NCBI RefSeq assembly: GCF_042648405.1
Contig: NZ_JBHRXV010000011.1
Span: 124,001-188,000 of the forward strand
Direction: 5' to 3'
Origin: Sphingoaurantiacus capsulatus
Lineage (GTDB): Bacteria; Pseudomonadota; Alphaproteobacteria; Sphingomonadales; Sphingomonadaceae
DNA length: 64,000 nucleotides
In this document: positions 47,312-56,068 of the stretch, piece after piece
Numbering within the stretch: the first letter of the stretch is position 1
Layout of the letters: every line of letters starts with the position of its first letter
Program-made: the position numbers and the translations under genes
The notes under the pieces: generated by a model
The model's input: only the letters and a program-made list of their open reading frames with translations
What the model was told of the DNA's origin: nothing
The model's database searches: none

Positions 47312-47644
47312 GTGCAGACGCAGAACCGTTTCTTCGAGGATCTCGCCAAGCTGGCGACGGGCGCGGCCGGTACGCTGGCCGGCGTCGGTCGCGAAATGGA
47401 GGCTAACATGCGCCAGGCGTTCGAACGGATGATCGGCGGCATGGACCTGGTCAGCCGCGAAGAGTTCGAGGCGGTGAAGGCGATGGCCGCCACTGCGCGC
47501 GCCGAGGCCGAGGCGCTGAAGGCGCGACTCGACGCGCTGGAAGGCCGTTCGGCGGTGCCAACGAGCGCCGATCCTACGCCCAAGCCGGCGCCGAAGCGTA
47601 GCCGCGGCGCCTCACGTGCATCGCCCGGCGACGCCAAAGCGTGA
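47312..47644 (+). CDS. ubiK: UbiK/BMFP accessory factor for ubiquinone biosynthesis
   Basis: A 110-residue UbiK (BMFP) family protein. It begins with an amphipathic segment, RFFEDLAKLATGAAGTLAG, followed by EANMRQAFERMIGGMDLVSR, then a C-terminal coiled coil (EEFEAVKAMAATARAEAEAL) and a basic tail. UbiK homologues bind UbiJ and lipid for aerobic ubiquinone synthesis. It uses a GTG start at 47312 after CACAGGAGT. The TTATCCACA sequence immediately after it (47645-47653) is an exact DnaA-box match. Confidence 0.85.
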   Translation: MQTQNRFFEDLAKLATGAAGTLAGVGREMEANMRQAFERMIGGMDLVSREEFEAVKAMAATARAEAEALKARLDALEGRSAVPTSADPTPKPAPKRSRGASRASPGDAKA

Positions 47645-47741
47645 TTATCCACAGGAATCCGCATTTTGCCGCCTCCGCGGGGCTTGCGGACTCGCATGAC
47701 GCCCGACAGCATTATCGCTGCAGGGGTAGGAGCTTTGCCGG

Positions 47742-48251
47742 GTGACCCACCTGGAAACCGAGATGACCCAGGCGCCGGCGGCGCCGATCGACATGCTAGA
47801 GCATTATTTCGGCGCGCATGGCTGGGCCTGTGAACGGCACGGCGACGAGGAAATCGTGGCGTCGGTCGAAGGGTCGTGGACGCAGTATCAGCTGCGCGCG
47901 CTGTGGCGCGAGGACGAGCGGATGCTGCAGTTCGTGGCGCTGCCCGACGTGCGCGTGCCCGATGCCAAGCGCTCGGCGATCTACGAGACGATCGGCCTGA
48001 TCAACGAGCAATTGTGGATGGGCCATTTCGAGATGTGGGCGGCCGACGGCACCTTGCTGTTCCGCCACGCCACCCTGCTCGACGGCGATGACGAGATCGG
48101 CCTGTCGCTCGATCAGGCGGAAACGCTGGTCGAGGCGGCGATCGACGAGTGCGAGCGCTACTATCCGGTGTTCCAGTTCGTGCTGTGGGCCGGCAAGAAG
48201 CCCGCCGAGGCGCTCGACGCCGCGCTGATCGACACCGTCGGCGAAGCCTGA
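47742..48251 (+). CDS. YbjN domain-containing protein
   Basis: A 169-residue YbjN-fold protein (type III secretion chaperone-like fold). It includes WTQYQLRALWREDERMLQF, the acidic FRHATLLDGDDE strand and ECERYYPVFQFVLWAGKKPA. Members act in stress responses or as chaperone-like proteins. GTG 47742 follows GGAG; ATG 47763 is an alternative. Precedes proC by 11 bp. Confidence 0.87.
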   Translation: MTHLETEMTQAPAAPIDMLEHYFGAHGWACERHGDEEIVASVEGSWTQYQLRALWREDERMLQFVALPDVRVPDAKRSAIYETIGLINEQLWMGHFEMWAADGTLLFRHATLLDGDDEIGLSLDQAETLVEAAIDECERYYPVFQFVLWAGKKPAEALDAALIDTVGEA

Positions 48252-48262
48252 TTCTCCCGGCG

Positions 48263-49105
48263 ATGGACGCCCCGCGTCTCGACCGGATCGGCACCCTCTG
48301 GGTGGTCGGCTGCGGTAACATGGGCAGCGCGCTGCTCACCCGCTGGATCGCCTGCGGTGTCGATCCCGAGCATGTCGTTGTCATCGATCCCGGTGCGAAG
48401 GACGTCCCGGCCGGTATCCGCGTGGTCGCGACGGCCGCTGAAGCGGGACGGGCGCCCGACATCGTGCTGCTGGCGATCAAGCCGCAGTTGCTCGCCGAGG
48501 TCGCGCCGACGCTCACCGCGCACTTCGACAACCCGCTGATCCTGTCGATCCTCGCGGGCGCACGGCTGGCGACGCTCGGCAGCCTGTCGTTGCGGGTGAT
48601 CCGCGCCATGCCCAACACCCCGGCCCGGATCGGGGAGGGAACGACGGTGCTGTGCGGCGGCGTTCCCGAGGATCGTGGCTTCGCCGAGGCGCTGATGGCG
48701 ACGGCGGGGGCGGTTCACTGGATCGACGACGAATCGCTGTTCGATGCAGTGACCGGCGTGTCGGGATCGGGCCCGGCCTATGTGTTCCGCTTCATCGAGG
48801 CGCTGGCGGCGGCGGCGACCGCTGCGGGGCTGCCCGCCGAGACGGCACAGGCGCTGGCGCTCGAGACGGTGACGGGGGCGGCGGCGCTCGCGGCGCTGCG
48901 CGAATCAAGCCCGGCGGAGCTGCGCAAACAGGTGACGAGCCCCAACGGCACGACGGCGGCGGGGCTTGCGGTGCTCGATGGTGACGGCAGCTTGACCGCG
49001 CTTCTGGCCGAGACGGTCGCGGCGGCGGCCGCGCGGTCTGCCGAGCTGGCTAGCGCAGCGTCGCCTGCAATTCCTGGATCATCGGCCGGTCCAGCGGCGG
49101 GATAA
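48263..49105 (+). CDS. proC: Pyrroline-5-carboxylate reductase
   Basis: A 280-residue P5C reductase, the last step of proline synthesis. The NAD(P)H motif VVGCGNMGSALL is at the start; the substrate-binding block VRIRAMPNTPARIGEG-type sequence and the C-terminal GVSGSGPAYVFRFIEAL and TSPNGTTAAGLAVLD motifs are present. It overlaps the convergent marR-type gene by 56 bp. Confidence 0.95.
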   Translation: MDAPRLDRIGTLWVVGCGNMGSALLTRWIACGVDPEHVVVIDPGAKDVPAGIRVVATAAEAGRAPDIVLLAIKPQLLAEVAPTLTAHFDNPLILSILAGARLATLGSLSLRVIRAMPNTPARIGEGTTVLCGGVPEDRGFAEALMATAGAVHWIDDESLFDAVTGVSGSGPAYVFRFIEALAAAATAAGLPAETAQALALETVTGAAALAALRESSPAELRKQVTSPNGTTAAGLAVLDGDGSLTALLAETVAAAAARSAELASAASPAIPGSSAGPAAG

Positions 49106-49547
49106 GACCGAGCAGGACGGCCCAAAAGCCCGTCACCGCCTGTTGCCCGGCCTGCGTATAGGCGGCGACCATCCGCTCACGCAGCTTGTCGAACAGCATC
49201 GCTTCCATCGCGGTGCCCTCCGGCGTGAGGCGCAACAGCCGCTGCCGCCGGTCGCGCTTGCCGACTTCCTGACTGACGAGGCCCTTGGCCTGCAATTCGC
49301 CAAGCACGCGGCTCAGCGACTGTTTGGTGATGTTGAGCAGACGCAGCAAGTCGGAGACCGGCATGCCGGGACGGCGGGCGATGAAGTAGAGCGCGCGATG
49401 GTGCGCGCGGCCGAGCCCGACCTCCTCGAGCCGCGCATCTGCGCCTTTGATCATGCTGCCATAGCCGAAGTAGAGGAGTTCGATCCCCCGGCGCACTTCG
49501 GCTTCGCGCAGGAATTGCGGCGAGGCCGCGGGCGTCAGTTCAGCCAT
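49050..49547 (-). CDS. MarR-family transcriptional regulator
   Basis: A 165-residue MarR-type winged helix regulator. It has the dimer helices, the HTH MPVSDLLRLLNITKQSLSRVL and wing QEVGKRDRRQRLLRLT. The 3' end overlaps proC. Targets are unknown; it sits downstream of efflux and proline genes, but not in an operon with them. Start chosen at 49547 to give the usual N-terminus (MAELTPAAS...). Confidence 0.88.
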   Translation of the reverse strand: MAELTPAASPQFLREAEVRRGIELLYFGYGSMIKGADARLEEVGLGRAHHRALYFIARRPGMPVSDLLRLLNITKQSLSRVLGELQAKGLVSQEVGKRDRRQRLLRLTPEGTAMEAMLFDKLRERMVAAYTQAGQQAVTGFWAVLLGLIPPLDRPMIQELQATLR

Positions 49548-49736
49548 GCCCGATATCTTCCACGGATAGGCCGGACGGGCAACCGGCGCGTTGGGCCGAG
49601 TGCGCGCTTCTTTTGCCGCGCCGCGCAACGACTTGCTCTTGTAACATGGCTGGAGTATGAGGCGCTCGGGTTCAATAGACGAAATACGTCCTGACTCGCA
49701 TCTTGCGGGTCATGGGGAGTGGGCACAGTATTGGGC

Positions 49737-49946
49737 ATGACGCGCAAGGCAAGGTTCTTTGCGATGGTGGCGCTGGCCACCGGACTGGCGATGGTTCCGG
49801 CCATCGGTTCGCAGGGCGCGGGAGCGCTCGGCGAGTCGCGTTCGCATGCCGATTCGCACATGCTCACGCCTGGCCAGTCGCCGCTGGTGCTCGACGCGGC
49901 AAGCGGCGTGGCGGAAGCGCGCGTGGCGGAGATCGTCCGCCTCTAG
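49737..49946 (+). CDS. Small secreted peptide of unknown function
   Basis: A 69-residue protein with a signal peptide (MTRKARFFAMVALATGLAMV, ending GSQG or GALG) and a short acidic/hydrophobic mature part. It lies 89 bp upstream of the large SLBB gene on the same strand. Function unknown. Confidence 0.55.
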   Translation: MTRKARFFAMVALATGLAMVPAIGSQGAGALGESRSHADSHMLTPGQSPLVLDAASGVAEARVAEIVRL

Positions 49947-50035
49947 GCGAACGCGACGCGAGGCGCCGTTGACGGCCTGCGCGCTTGTTCCTATCACCCG
50001 ATCAGACATCGGGGTTTCTGACATTGGAGTGGTCT

Positions 50036-52894
50036 GTGCGACGCCAGTTGCGGTTCAATTTCGCGCGGCGTCTGACCGCGCTCTGCGTTGCTTCGCTCGT
50101 TGTCGTGATCCCGGCGTTGGCGCAACAGATCGACCCCTCCGTTCTCGGCCGTATCCAGGGGCAACTCGGCGCGGGCACCAATGCCGGCGAGCAGCTCGAC
50201 CAATCGCGTCAGGAAGGCGACATGGACGCGGCGAGCACCGCTGCCCAGCCTGCCGGGCCGACCAGCGAGGAGCTCGAACTCCGGCGTCAGCGTTCGCGCG
50301 TGCAGCTCGACCGCCTGTACACGCCGTCGACCGTCGAGCGTGAGTATCGCGAGCGCCTGGGCGACCCGACGCTCCGCCAGTTCGGCTACGACCTGTTCCG
50401 CTCGTCGGAGGGCGGCAGCGGCCCGCTGACCGGTGCCGTCGGCGATGGCTATATCCTGGGTGTCGGCGATCAGGTCGTCGTATCCTTCCAGGGCGCGACG
50501 AACGAGAGCCAGACCGTGCGCGTCGACCGGGAAGGCCGGATCGTCGTCGGGCAGATTCGCCCGATCCGCGCCGCGGGCCGCTCGATCGGCGCGGTTCGTT
50601 CCGAACTCGCCGCCGAAACCCGGCGCACGCTGCTCGGCACCGATGTTTATATTTCGCTCGGCTCGGTTCGGGCGATCTCGGTTTTCGTCGGTGGCGAGGT
50701 GGAGCGTCCCGGCCAGTATCGCATGACCTCGCTCGGCGACGTGGCGACGGCGATCGCGCGCGCCGGCGGCATTCGCCGCAACGGCTCGCTGCGCAACGTG
50801 CGGATCGAGCGCTCAGGCGGCGGTCGCACCACGGTCGACCTCTACGGTCTGCTCGGCATCGGCACGCCGTCGTCGGTACGCCTTCAGGACGGCGACCGGA
50901 TCGTCATCCCGGTGATCGGCGGCACCGTCGCGGTCGCCGGCGCGGTGGCGCGTCCGGGCATCTACGAGGTTCGCGGCTCGACGACGCTCAGCCAGCTCAT
51001 CAGCTATGCCGGCGGCGCGCTGCGCCCGCGCGGCTATCAGGCGGCCGTCAGCCGGATTGCGCCGGACGGCAGCGAGAGCTTCATCCGCGCGACCGGTTCG
51101 GCCCAGACGATCATGGCCGGCGATGCCGTGCAGGTGTCGGGCGGCAGTGCCGGCGGCGCGCAGAACCGCGTGGCGTTGAGCGGCTTCGTCGCCAACCCTG
51201 GCGCGCGGGCGCTGGGCATGACGGCGACGGTGCGCGAACTGCTCGGCGATCCCGACGATCTTCGGGCCGGCACCTATCTGCCGATGGCGGTGCTGGCGCG
51301 GCGTGACGAGATCACCGGCTCGCGGGTGTATGAGGGCGTCAACCTGATCACCGCGCTGCGCAACAGCCCCGCGGTGCCGCTGCGCAGCGGCGACGACCTG
51401 TTCGTGTTCAGCCGCACCGACATCGATTTCCTCAACAGCGCCGCGGTGCGACGGGTGGTGACCGGGCAAGGCAATCTGCTGCCCGAGTGCCGGTCGCTCG
51501 AAAATCTCCGCACGCTGGCGGAGGATGTGCAGTCGTCACGCTTTGCCGCGGTGGCGCGCGGTTCCGGCCGGTTGGCTACGGCGCGCCGGCCCGTGCTGTC
51601 GCGCAGCAACTACGATCTCGACGAACGGCAGCGCCGCCGCGGCGAAACGCCGACGGTCGAGGGCGGGCTGCCGTCGACCCAGACGCAGCAGCAAGTGCCG
51701 GCCAGTGCATCGGGCGCCGGCAACGCGCAGCAGGCGCAGGTGCCGCAGCTCGACGACGATGAGGCGGATATCCGCCGTCGCCGGCTGCTCAACGCCGAGC
51801 GCGAGGCCGACCGCTATGCGCGCTCGGGCGGCGAACTCGAAGGCCAGAATACCGGCGAACCGCTGTGCCCGGCGGTGTTCGAGGCCCAGCCCGACCTGCT
51901 GCCGATGCTGATCGAGCATGCGGTGACCATCGGCGGCGCGGTGCGCGAGCCGGGCGCCTACCCGGTGGCCACCGATATCGCGGCCGCCAGCCTGGTCAGC
52001 GTCGCGCAGGGCACGACGGTCAATTCGCGCAACATGCTCGCCTCGGTGATCCGCGCCGACGATGATGCGGCGGTGGCGCCGCAGCCGAACGCGGGGCTCG
52101 CCTCGCTGGTCATCCGGCCTGGCGACGACCTGCGCATCGGTGCCTCGCAGCCGCAGTTCGAGATGGGCGGCGTGCTGCTGTCAGGCGAGTTCGCGCAGCC
52201 GGGCTATTACACGATCCGCAAGGGCGAGACGCTCGGCCAGCTCATCACGCGCGCCGGCGGCCTGTCGAGGCTGGCCTATCCCTATGGCGCGATCTTCACG
52301 CGCAAGAGCGTGAAGGAGCTCCAGCAGGAGGGCTTCAAGCGCACCGCCCGCGAGCTGAACGCCGGCCTGCTGGCCGCGATCAGCCGCCGCGGCGCCGAGG
52401 CTGGGTCGCTGACCGCCGCCACCGACCTGATCGACCGCCTGAGCAACATCGAGGCGCCCGGCCGCATGGTCGTGGAGACCGACCCGCAGGTACTCGCCGT
52501 TCGTCCGGAACTCGACACCGTGCTCGAGGGCGGCGACGTGATCGTCATGCCGAAGACGCCGAACTTCGTGCTGGTGCTCGGCGACGTCAACAATCCGGGC
52601 GCGCTGCAGTTCGTTGCCGGCAAGTCGACCAAGAACTATGTTCGCGAGGCGGGCGGTCTGCAGTCGTCGGCCGAAGCCGACCGGGCGTTCCTGGTGCTGC
52701 CGAACGGCACGGCGCAGCCGCTGTCGTCGGCCGGCTGGACGCGTACCGCCGCGGTGGTGCCGCCGGGCAGCACGATCATCGTGCCGAAGGAAATCGATCC
52801 GGGCCGGACGCTCGACCTCGTCCGCGATGTCGCGACGATCTTCGGCCAATTCGCGACGGCGATCGCCTCGATCGCGATCCTGTCGAACCAATAA
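50036..52894 (+). CDS. Giant SLBB-domain polysaccharide export protein
   Basis: A 952-residue outer-membrane polysaccharide export protein of the Wza/GumB class, much larger than the usual 350-400 residues. After a signal peptide (about 1-33) comes the polysaccharide export domain (GDQVVVSFQGATNES), then repeated SLBB beta-grasp domains: FVGGEVERPGQYRM, VAGAVARPGIYEV, LSGFVANPGARAL, and later IGGAVREPGAYPV, LSGEFAQPGYYTI and LGDVNNPGALQF. A C-terminal hydrophobic stretch ends LSNQ. It would form the secretion pore for exopolysaccharide. GTG 50036 follows TTGGAG. Confidence 0.92.
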   Translation: MRRQLRFNFARRLTALCVASLVVVIPALAQQIDPSVLGRIQGQLGAGTNAGEQLDQSRQEGDMDAASTAAQPAGPTSEELELRRQRSRVQLDRLYTPSTVEREYRERLGDPTLRQFGYDLFRSSEGGSGPLTGAVGDGYILGVGDQVVVSFQGATNESQTVRVDREGRIVVGQIRPIRAAGRSIGAVRSELAAETRRTLLGTDVYISLGSVRAISVFVGGEVERPGQYRMTSLGDVATAIARAGGIRRNGSLRNVRIERSGGGRTTVDLYGLLGIGTPSSVRLQDGDRIVIPVIGGTVAVAGAVARPGIYEVRGSTTLSQLISYAGGALRPRGYQAAVSRIAPDGSESFIRATGSAQTIMAGDAVQVSGGSAGGAQNRVALSGFVANPGARALGMTATVRELLGDPDDLRAGTYLPMAVLARRDEITGSRVYEGVNLITALRNSPAVPLRSGDDLFVFSRTDIDFLNSAAVRRVVTGQGNLLPECRSLENLRTLAEDVQSSRFAAVARGSGRLATARRPVLSRSNYDLDERQRRRGETPTVEGGLPSTQTQQQVPASASGAGNAQQAQVPQLDDDEADIRRRRLLNAEREADRYARSGGELEGQNTGEPLCPAVFEAQPDLLPMLIEHAVTIGGAVREPGAYPVATDIAAASLVSVAQGTTVNSRNMLASVIRADDDAAVAPQPNAGLASLVIRPGDDLRIGASQPQFEMGGVLLSGEFAQPGYYTIRKGETLGQLITRAGGLSRLAYPYGAIFTRKSVKELQQEGFKRTARELNAGLLAAISRRGAEAGSLTAATDLIDRLSNIEAPGRMVVETDPQVLAVRPELDTVLEGGDVIVMPKTPNFVLVLGDVNNPGALQFVAGKSTKNYVREAGGLQSSAEADRAFLVLPNGTAQPLSSAGWTRTAAVVPPGSTIIVPKEIDPGRTLDLVRDVATIFGQFATAIASIAILSNQ

Positions 52895-52904
52895 GGCCGG
52901 CAGC

Positions 52905-52927
52905 GGCGCCTTCCTCGCGAAGGCGCC
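52905..52927. terminator. Hairpin between SLBB gene and ydcF-like gene
   Basis: GGCGCCTTC pairs with GAAGGCGCC around CTCGC, in the 41-bp gap between the two convergent genes; no T-tract. Confidence 0.5.
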
Positions 52928-52935
52928 GAGCGCCC

Positions 52936-53703
52936 TTAACCGACGGGCAGCAGCGTGCTGGTCCGGCCGCGCACCCGGTAATAGGCGAGGCCGATCCATT
53001 CATGGAGCGCAGTGTCGACCTGGCGGAGGTTGCCAATCACCGATCGCGCGCTGCCGGTACCTGATGGCCGGATCGTGTAATCGACGGGATAGGGTGCGGC
53101 ACGTACGCCATTCGCCTCGAAGCAGGCGACAGCGCGCGGCATGTGCATCGCCGAGGTTACCAGCAGGATTTCCCCGCTGAGCCGCCGCGCGGCGACGCCG
53201 GCCGCGTTGGCGCAGGTGTCGAGCGTGTGGTCGATGATGCGGATACGTTTCGCGGCGATGCCGAGGCGGGTCCAGGCGAGGCGCGCCCATTCGACATCGG
53301 CACGGCCATGGCGCCGCACGCCGCCGGCGATCCACAGCGTGGCGCGCGGGTGCGCGTGCGCCAGCGCCGCCGCCTCGAGCAGCCGGTCACCGGCACCGCC
53401 GACCTCCGGCCGACCGGCGACCGCCGACGCGTCGAGTTCTTCGGATCCGGCCAGCACCACGATATGCGCGGGGTCGGCCATTGCCGCGTCATACGGCGGG
53501 AAGTGCGTCTCAAGCGGGCGGGCCAGCCAGTCGCCGGTCGGTACGAGGCCGAAGGCGATGAACAGCGCGAGCGACGCGATCAGCAGTCGCCGCGGCCAGC
53601 GGGCGCGGGTGCGCTTCAGGAAACCGGCAAGCAGTGCCAGCAACGCGAGCCACGCCGGCCAGGTGGCGGGCCCGAACAGGCCCCAGATCGCGTAGTTGCT
53701 CAC
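52936..53703 (-). CDS. YdcF/ElyC-type DUF218 membrane protein
   Basis: A 255-residue protein with two N-terminal transmembrane helices and a C-terminal DUF218 domain (IVVLAGSEEL, ATLWIAGGVRR, DHTLDTCANAAGVA, LLVTSAMHMPRAVACFEA). ElyC homologues act in peptidoglycan or undecaprenyl-linked envelope synthesis. It starts with GTG, overlapping the epimerase stop (GTGA), so both are cotranscribed in the exopolysaccharide region. Confidence 0.87.
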   Translation of the reverse strand: MSNYAIWGLFGPATWPAWLALLALLAGFLKRTRARWPRRLLIASLALFIAFGLVPTGDWLARPLETHFPPYDAAMADPAHIVVLAGSEELDASAVAGRPEVGGAGDRLLEAAALAHAHPRATLWIAGGVRRHGRADVEWARLAWTRLGIAAKRIRIIDHTLDTCANAAGVAARRLSGEILLVTSAMHMPRAVACFEANGVRAAPYPVDYTIRPSGTGSARSVIGNLRQVDTALHEWIGLAYYRVRGRTSTLLPVG

Positions 53704-54695
53704 ACCCCGTTGTAGCGGCGGAACCACTCGACGAAGCGGGGCACGCCCTCGTCGATGCTGGTCGTCGGTGCGAAGCCGAGGTCGCGCTGGATCGCCGAGA
53801 TATCGGCGAAGCTGTCCTTCACGTCGCCGTCCTGCATCGGCAGATATTCCTTGATCGCCTCGCGCCCGACCGCCGCTTCGATGAGGCCGATCATCCGCAT
53901 CAGTTCTTCCGAGCGGTGATTGCCGATGTTGTAGAGGCGATGCGGGTTCACCGAGCCGCCGGCCTTCGGCTGACCGTCGTCCGCCGGCGGATTGTCGAGC
54001 GAGGCGACGATGCCGGTGACGATATCGTCGATATAGGTGAAGTCGCGGCGCATGTTGCCGCCGTTGAAGATCTTGATCGGCCGGCCCTGCAGAATGGCGT
54101 CGGTGAACAGCCACATCGCCATGTCGGGACGACCCCAGGGGCCATAGACGGTGAAGAAGCGCAGCCCGGTCTGCGGCAGCCGGTAGAGATGGCTGTAGGT
54201 CTCGCTCATCAGCTCGTCGGCCTTCTTGGTCGCGGCATAGAGCGAGATCGGGTGATCGACCCGGTCCTCGACGGCGAAGGGAAGCTTGGTGTTGCTACCG
54301 TAGACCGAGGACGACGATGCGTAGACGAGATGTCGCACGCCGTTGTGGCGGGCGTATTCCATCAGGTTCAGGTGCCCGACGAGGTTCGACTGAACATAGG
54401 CGTGCGGGTTGGTGATCGAATAGCGGACACCGGCCTGCGCGCCGAGATGGACGATCCGGTCGATGCCGAGGCCCTGCAGCGCGGCGTTGACCGCGGCCAT
54501 GTCGGCGAAGTCGCACTGCACGAAGCGAAAGGCGTTGTGGTGTCGCTCCAGTTCGGCGACGCGCGCCTGCTTCAGGCCGACATCATAATAGTCGTTCAGG
54601 CTGTCGAGGCCGATCACTTCGTCGCCCCGCGCGAGCAGGCGCTGAGCGACGTGGAAGCCGATGAATCCCGCCGCACCCGTTACCAGCACCGTCAT
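53700..54695 (-). CDS. NAD-dependent nucleotide-sugar epimerase (UDP-glucuronate 4-epimerase-like)
   Basis: A 331-residue extended SDR. Motifs are VTGAAGFIG at the start, catalytic S and Y-K in SSSSVYG and YAATKKADEL, and the WGRPDMAMWLFTDAIL and RRDFTYIDDIV strands typical of UDP-glucuronate 4-epimerases (LspL/CapI). It would supply UDP-galacturonate or a related acid sugar for the polysaccharide. The divergent gene at 54804 is a WecA-like transferase. Confidence 0.92.
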   Translation of the reverse strand: MTVLVTGAAGFIGFHVAQRLLARGDEVIGLDSLNDYYDVGLKQARVAELERHHNAFRFVQCDFADMAAVNAALQGLGIDRIVHLGAQAGVRYSITNPHAYVQSNLVGHLNLMEYARHNGVRHLVYASSSSVYGSNTKLPFAVEDRVDHPISLYAATKKADELMSETYSHLYRLPQTGLRFFTVYGPWGRPDMAMWLFTDAILQGRPIKIFNGGNMRRDFTYIDDIVTGIVASLDNPPADDGQPKAGGSVNPHRLYNIGNHRSEELMRMIGLIEAAVGREAIKEYLPMQDGDVKDSFADISAIQRDLGFAPTTSIDEGVPRFVEWFRRYNGV

Positions 54696-54803
54696 CGGTC
54701 AACCCCTTGCGTCCGCATCGCTCCTCGGGCATCGCCGGGAGACTTGAAGGCGGCTTAGAATATCCGCCGCGTTGCCGCAATCGAGGCTGTCCGGGGTGAA
54801 GCG

Positions 54804-55835
54804 TTGAGCAATATGGCATGGATCGCTCTGGCCGCCGCGTTGGCGCTGGTCATCAGCGGGCTGGTCGGCGCCAACGCGATGCGCCTCGGCAAGGCGATTG
54901 GCGTTCTCGACTTCCCCGATACGGCGGGCGGCCGAAAGCAGCATGCGAAGATCACGCCGCTGGTCGGCGGGCTTGGAATCGTATTGTCGGTCGTCGCGGT
55001 GGTACTGGCGGTGCTGGCCGATCCGACGACGGTGGCGGCGGTGCGCATCCATCTTGCCTGGTTCGCCTTCGCGGTCGCCAGCATGTTCCTGATCGGCCTT
55101 GCCGACGACCGCTTCGCGCTGGGGCCGAAGATCCGCCTGGCGCTCGCGTTTATCGTGCTGCTGCTTGTCGTGCTCTATGCACCCGACTTTGGGCTGCCGT
55201 TCCTGCGCTTCTCGATCTCCGACCGCACCTGGTTCCTCGACGATGCGGGGCAGGGGTTCGCGCTCCTCTGCCTCGTCGGGCTGCTCAACGCGGTCAATAT
55301 GGCGGACGGCAAGAACGGCCTCGTCACCGGCATCTGCCTGGTCTGGAGCCTCACCCTGCTGCCGCACTGCCCCGGGCCGCTGCTCCCGGTGCTGGCGGCG
55401 ACGACCGTCGCGCTGGCCGTGACGATGGCCTTCAATCTGAAGGGCAAGCTGTTTCTCGGCGACGGCGGCAGCTACGCGCTCTCGGGCGTCTTCGGCCTGT
55501 TCGCCATCTATACCTACAATCACGAGTTCGCGGCGATCCGCGCCGACCATATCGCGGTGCTGTTCGCGATCCCGGTTTTCGACACCATCCGGCTGATGTC
55601 GGTGCGTATTCGCCGCGGTGTATCGCCGTTCCTGGGCGATCGTGATCACCTGCATCATCATCTGGCGCTGCGCTGGGGCTGGCCGCGCCGCGGGCTGTTC
55701 ATTTACCTTGCGATGGTCGCCGGGCCGAACGCGCTGACCTTGCTCTGGCCGCAGCTGAGCCTCGCCTGGCTGGCGCTGGCGCTGGCCGCCTACACGGTGG
55801 TGATCTCGCACGCGGCGCGCACGACGCGCGCTTAA
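54804..55835 (+). CDS. WecA/TagO-like undecaprenyl-phosphate glycosyl-1-phosphate transferase
   Basis: A 343-residue polytopic membrane enzyme (MraY/WecA family) with about 10-11 helices. Key motifs are LADDRFALGPKIRL (the DD pair), NAVNMADGKNGLVTG, LFLGDGGSYALS and the RDHLHHHL histidine motif. It links a HexNAc-1-phosphate to undecaprenyl phosphate to begin a glycan. The TTG at 54804 has a better spaced GGGGTGA site than the ATG at 54813. The local tRNA-Gln follows. Confidence 0.92.
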   Translation: MSNMAWIALAAALALVISGLVGANAMRLGKAIGVLDFPDTAGGRKQHAKITPLVGGLGIVLSVVAVVLAVLADPTTVAAVRIHLAWFAFAVASMFLIGLADDRFALGPKIRLALAFIVLLLVVLYAPDFGLPFLRFSISDRTWFLDDAGQGFALLCLVGLLNAVNMADGKNGLVTGICLVWSLTLLPHCPGPLLPVLAATTVALAVTMAFNLKGKLFLGDGGSYALSGVFGLFAIYTYNHEFAAIRADHIAVLFAIPVFDTIRLMSVRIRRGVSPFLGDRDHLHHHLALRWGWPRRGLFIYLAMVAGPNALTLLWPQLSLAWLALALAAYTVVISHAARTTRA

Positions 55836-55881
55836 GGGGTTTTCAGCACCCGGAGGCGCCGATATATCGCCTCCACCCTGT

Positions 55882-55956
55882 TGGGGCGTAGCCAAGTGGT
55901 AAGGCAGCGGTTTTTGGTACCGCCATTCCCTGGTTCGAATCCAGGCGCCCCAGCCA
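55882..55956 (+). tRNA. tRNA-Gln (TTG anticodon)
   Basis: The acceptor TGGGGCG pairs with CGCCCCA, then discriminator G and encoded CCA. The anticodon stem GCGGT/ACCGC has loop TTTTGGT (anticodon TTG), and the T arm has GGTTCGAATCC. Length 75 nt. Confidence 0.97.
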
Positions 55957-56002
55957 ATCCGCGAAAACCTGAACCTCGCCACCGATTTTCGTCGCGCCTG
56001 CG

Positions 56003-56054
56003 GATGAAACAGATGTTGCGTATCTGCGATTCGCTCTGCGACATTCGTTTCATC
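56003..56054 (+). promoter_or_regulatory. Long dyad upstream of rpiR (candidate operator)
   Basis: GATGAAAC (56003-56010) and GTTTCATC (56047-56054) are perfect inverted repeats. The match extends to 14 of 18 bases (GATGAAACAGATGTTGCG versus GATGAAACGAATGTCGCA). It ends 14 bp before the rpiR start codon and after the tRNA-Gln. Candidate autoregulatory site of the RpiR protein. Confidence 0.5.
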
Positions 56055-56068
56055 GGGCGAGGGGAGCG

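Noticed and set aside
48263..49547. proC and the MarR-type gene as a regulatory pair
   Set aside because: They are convergent and overlap only at their 3' ends, so they share no promoter; no operator near proC was seen.
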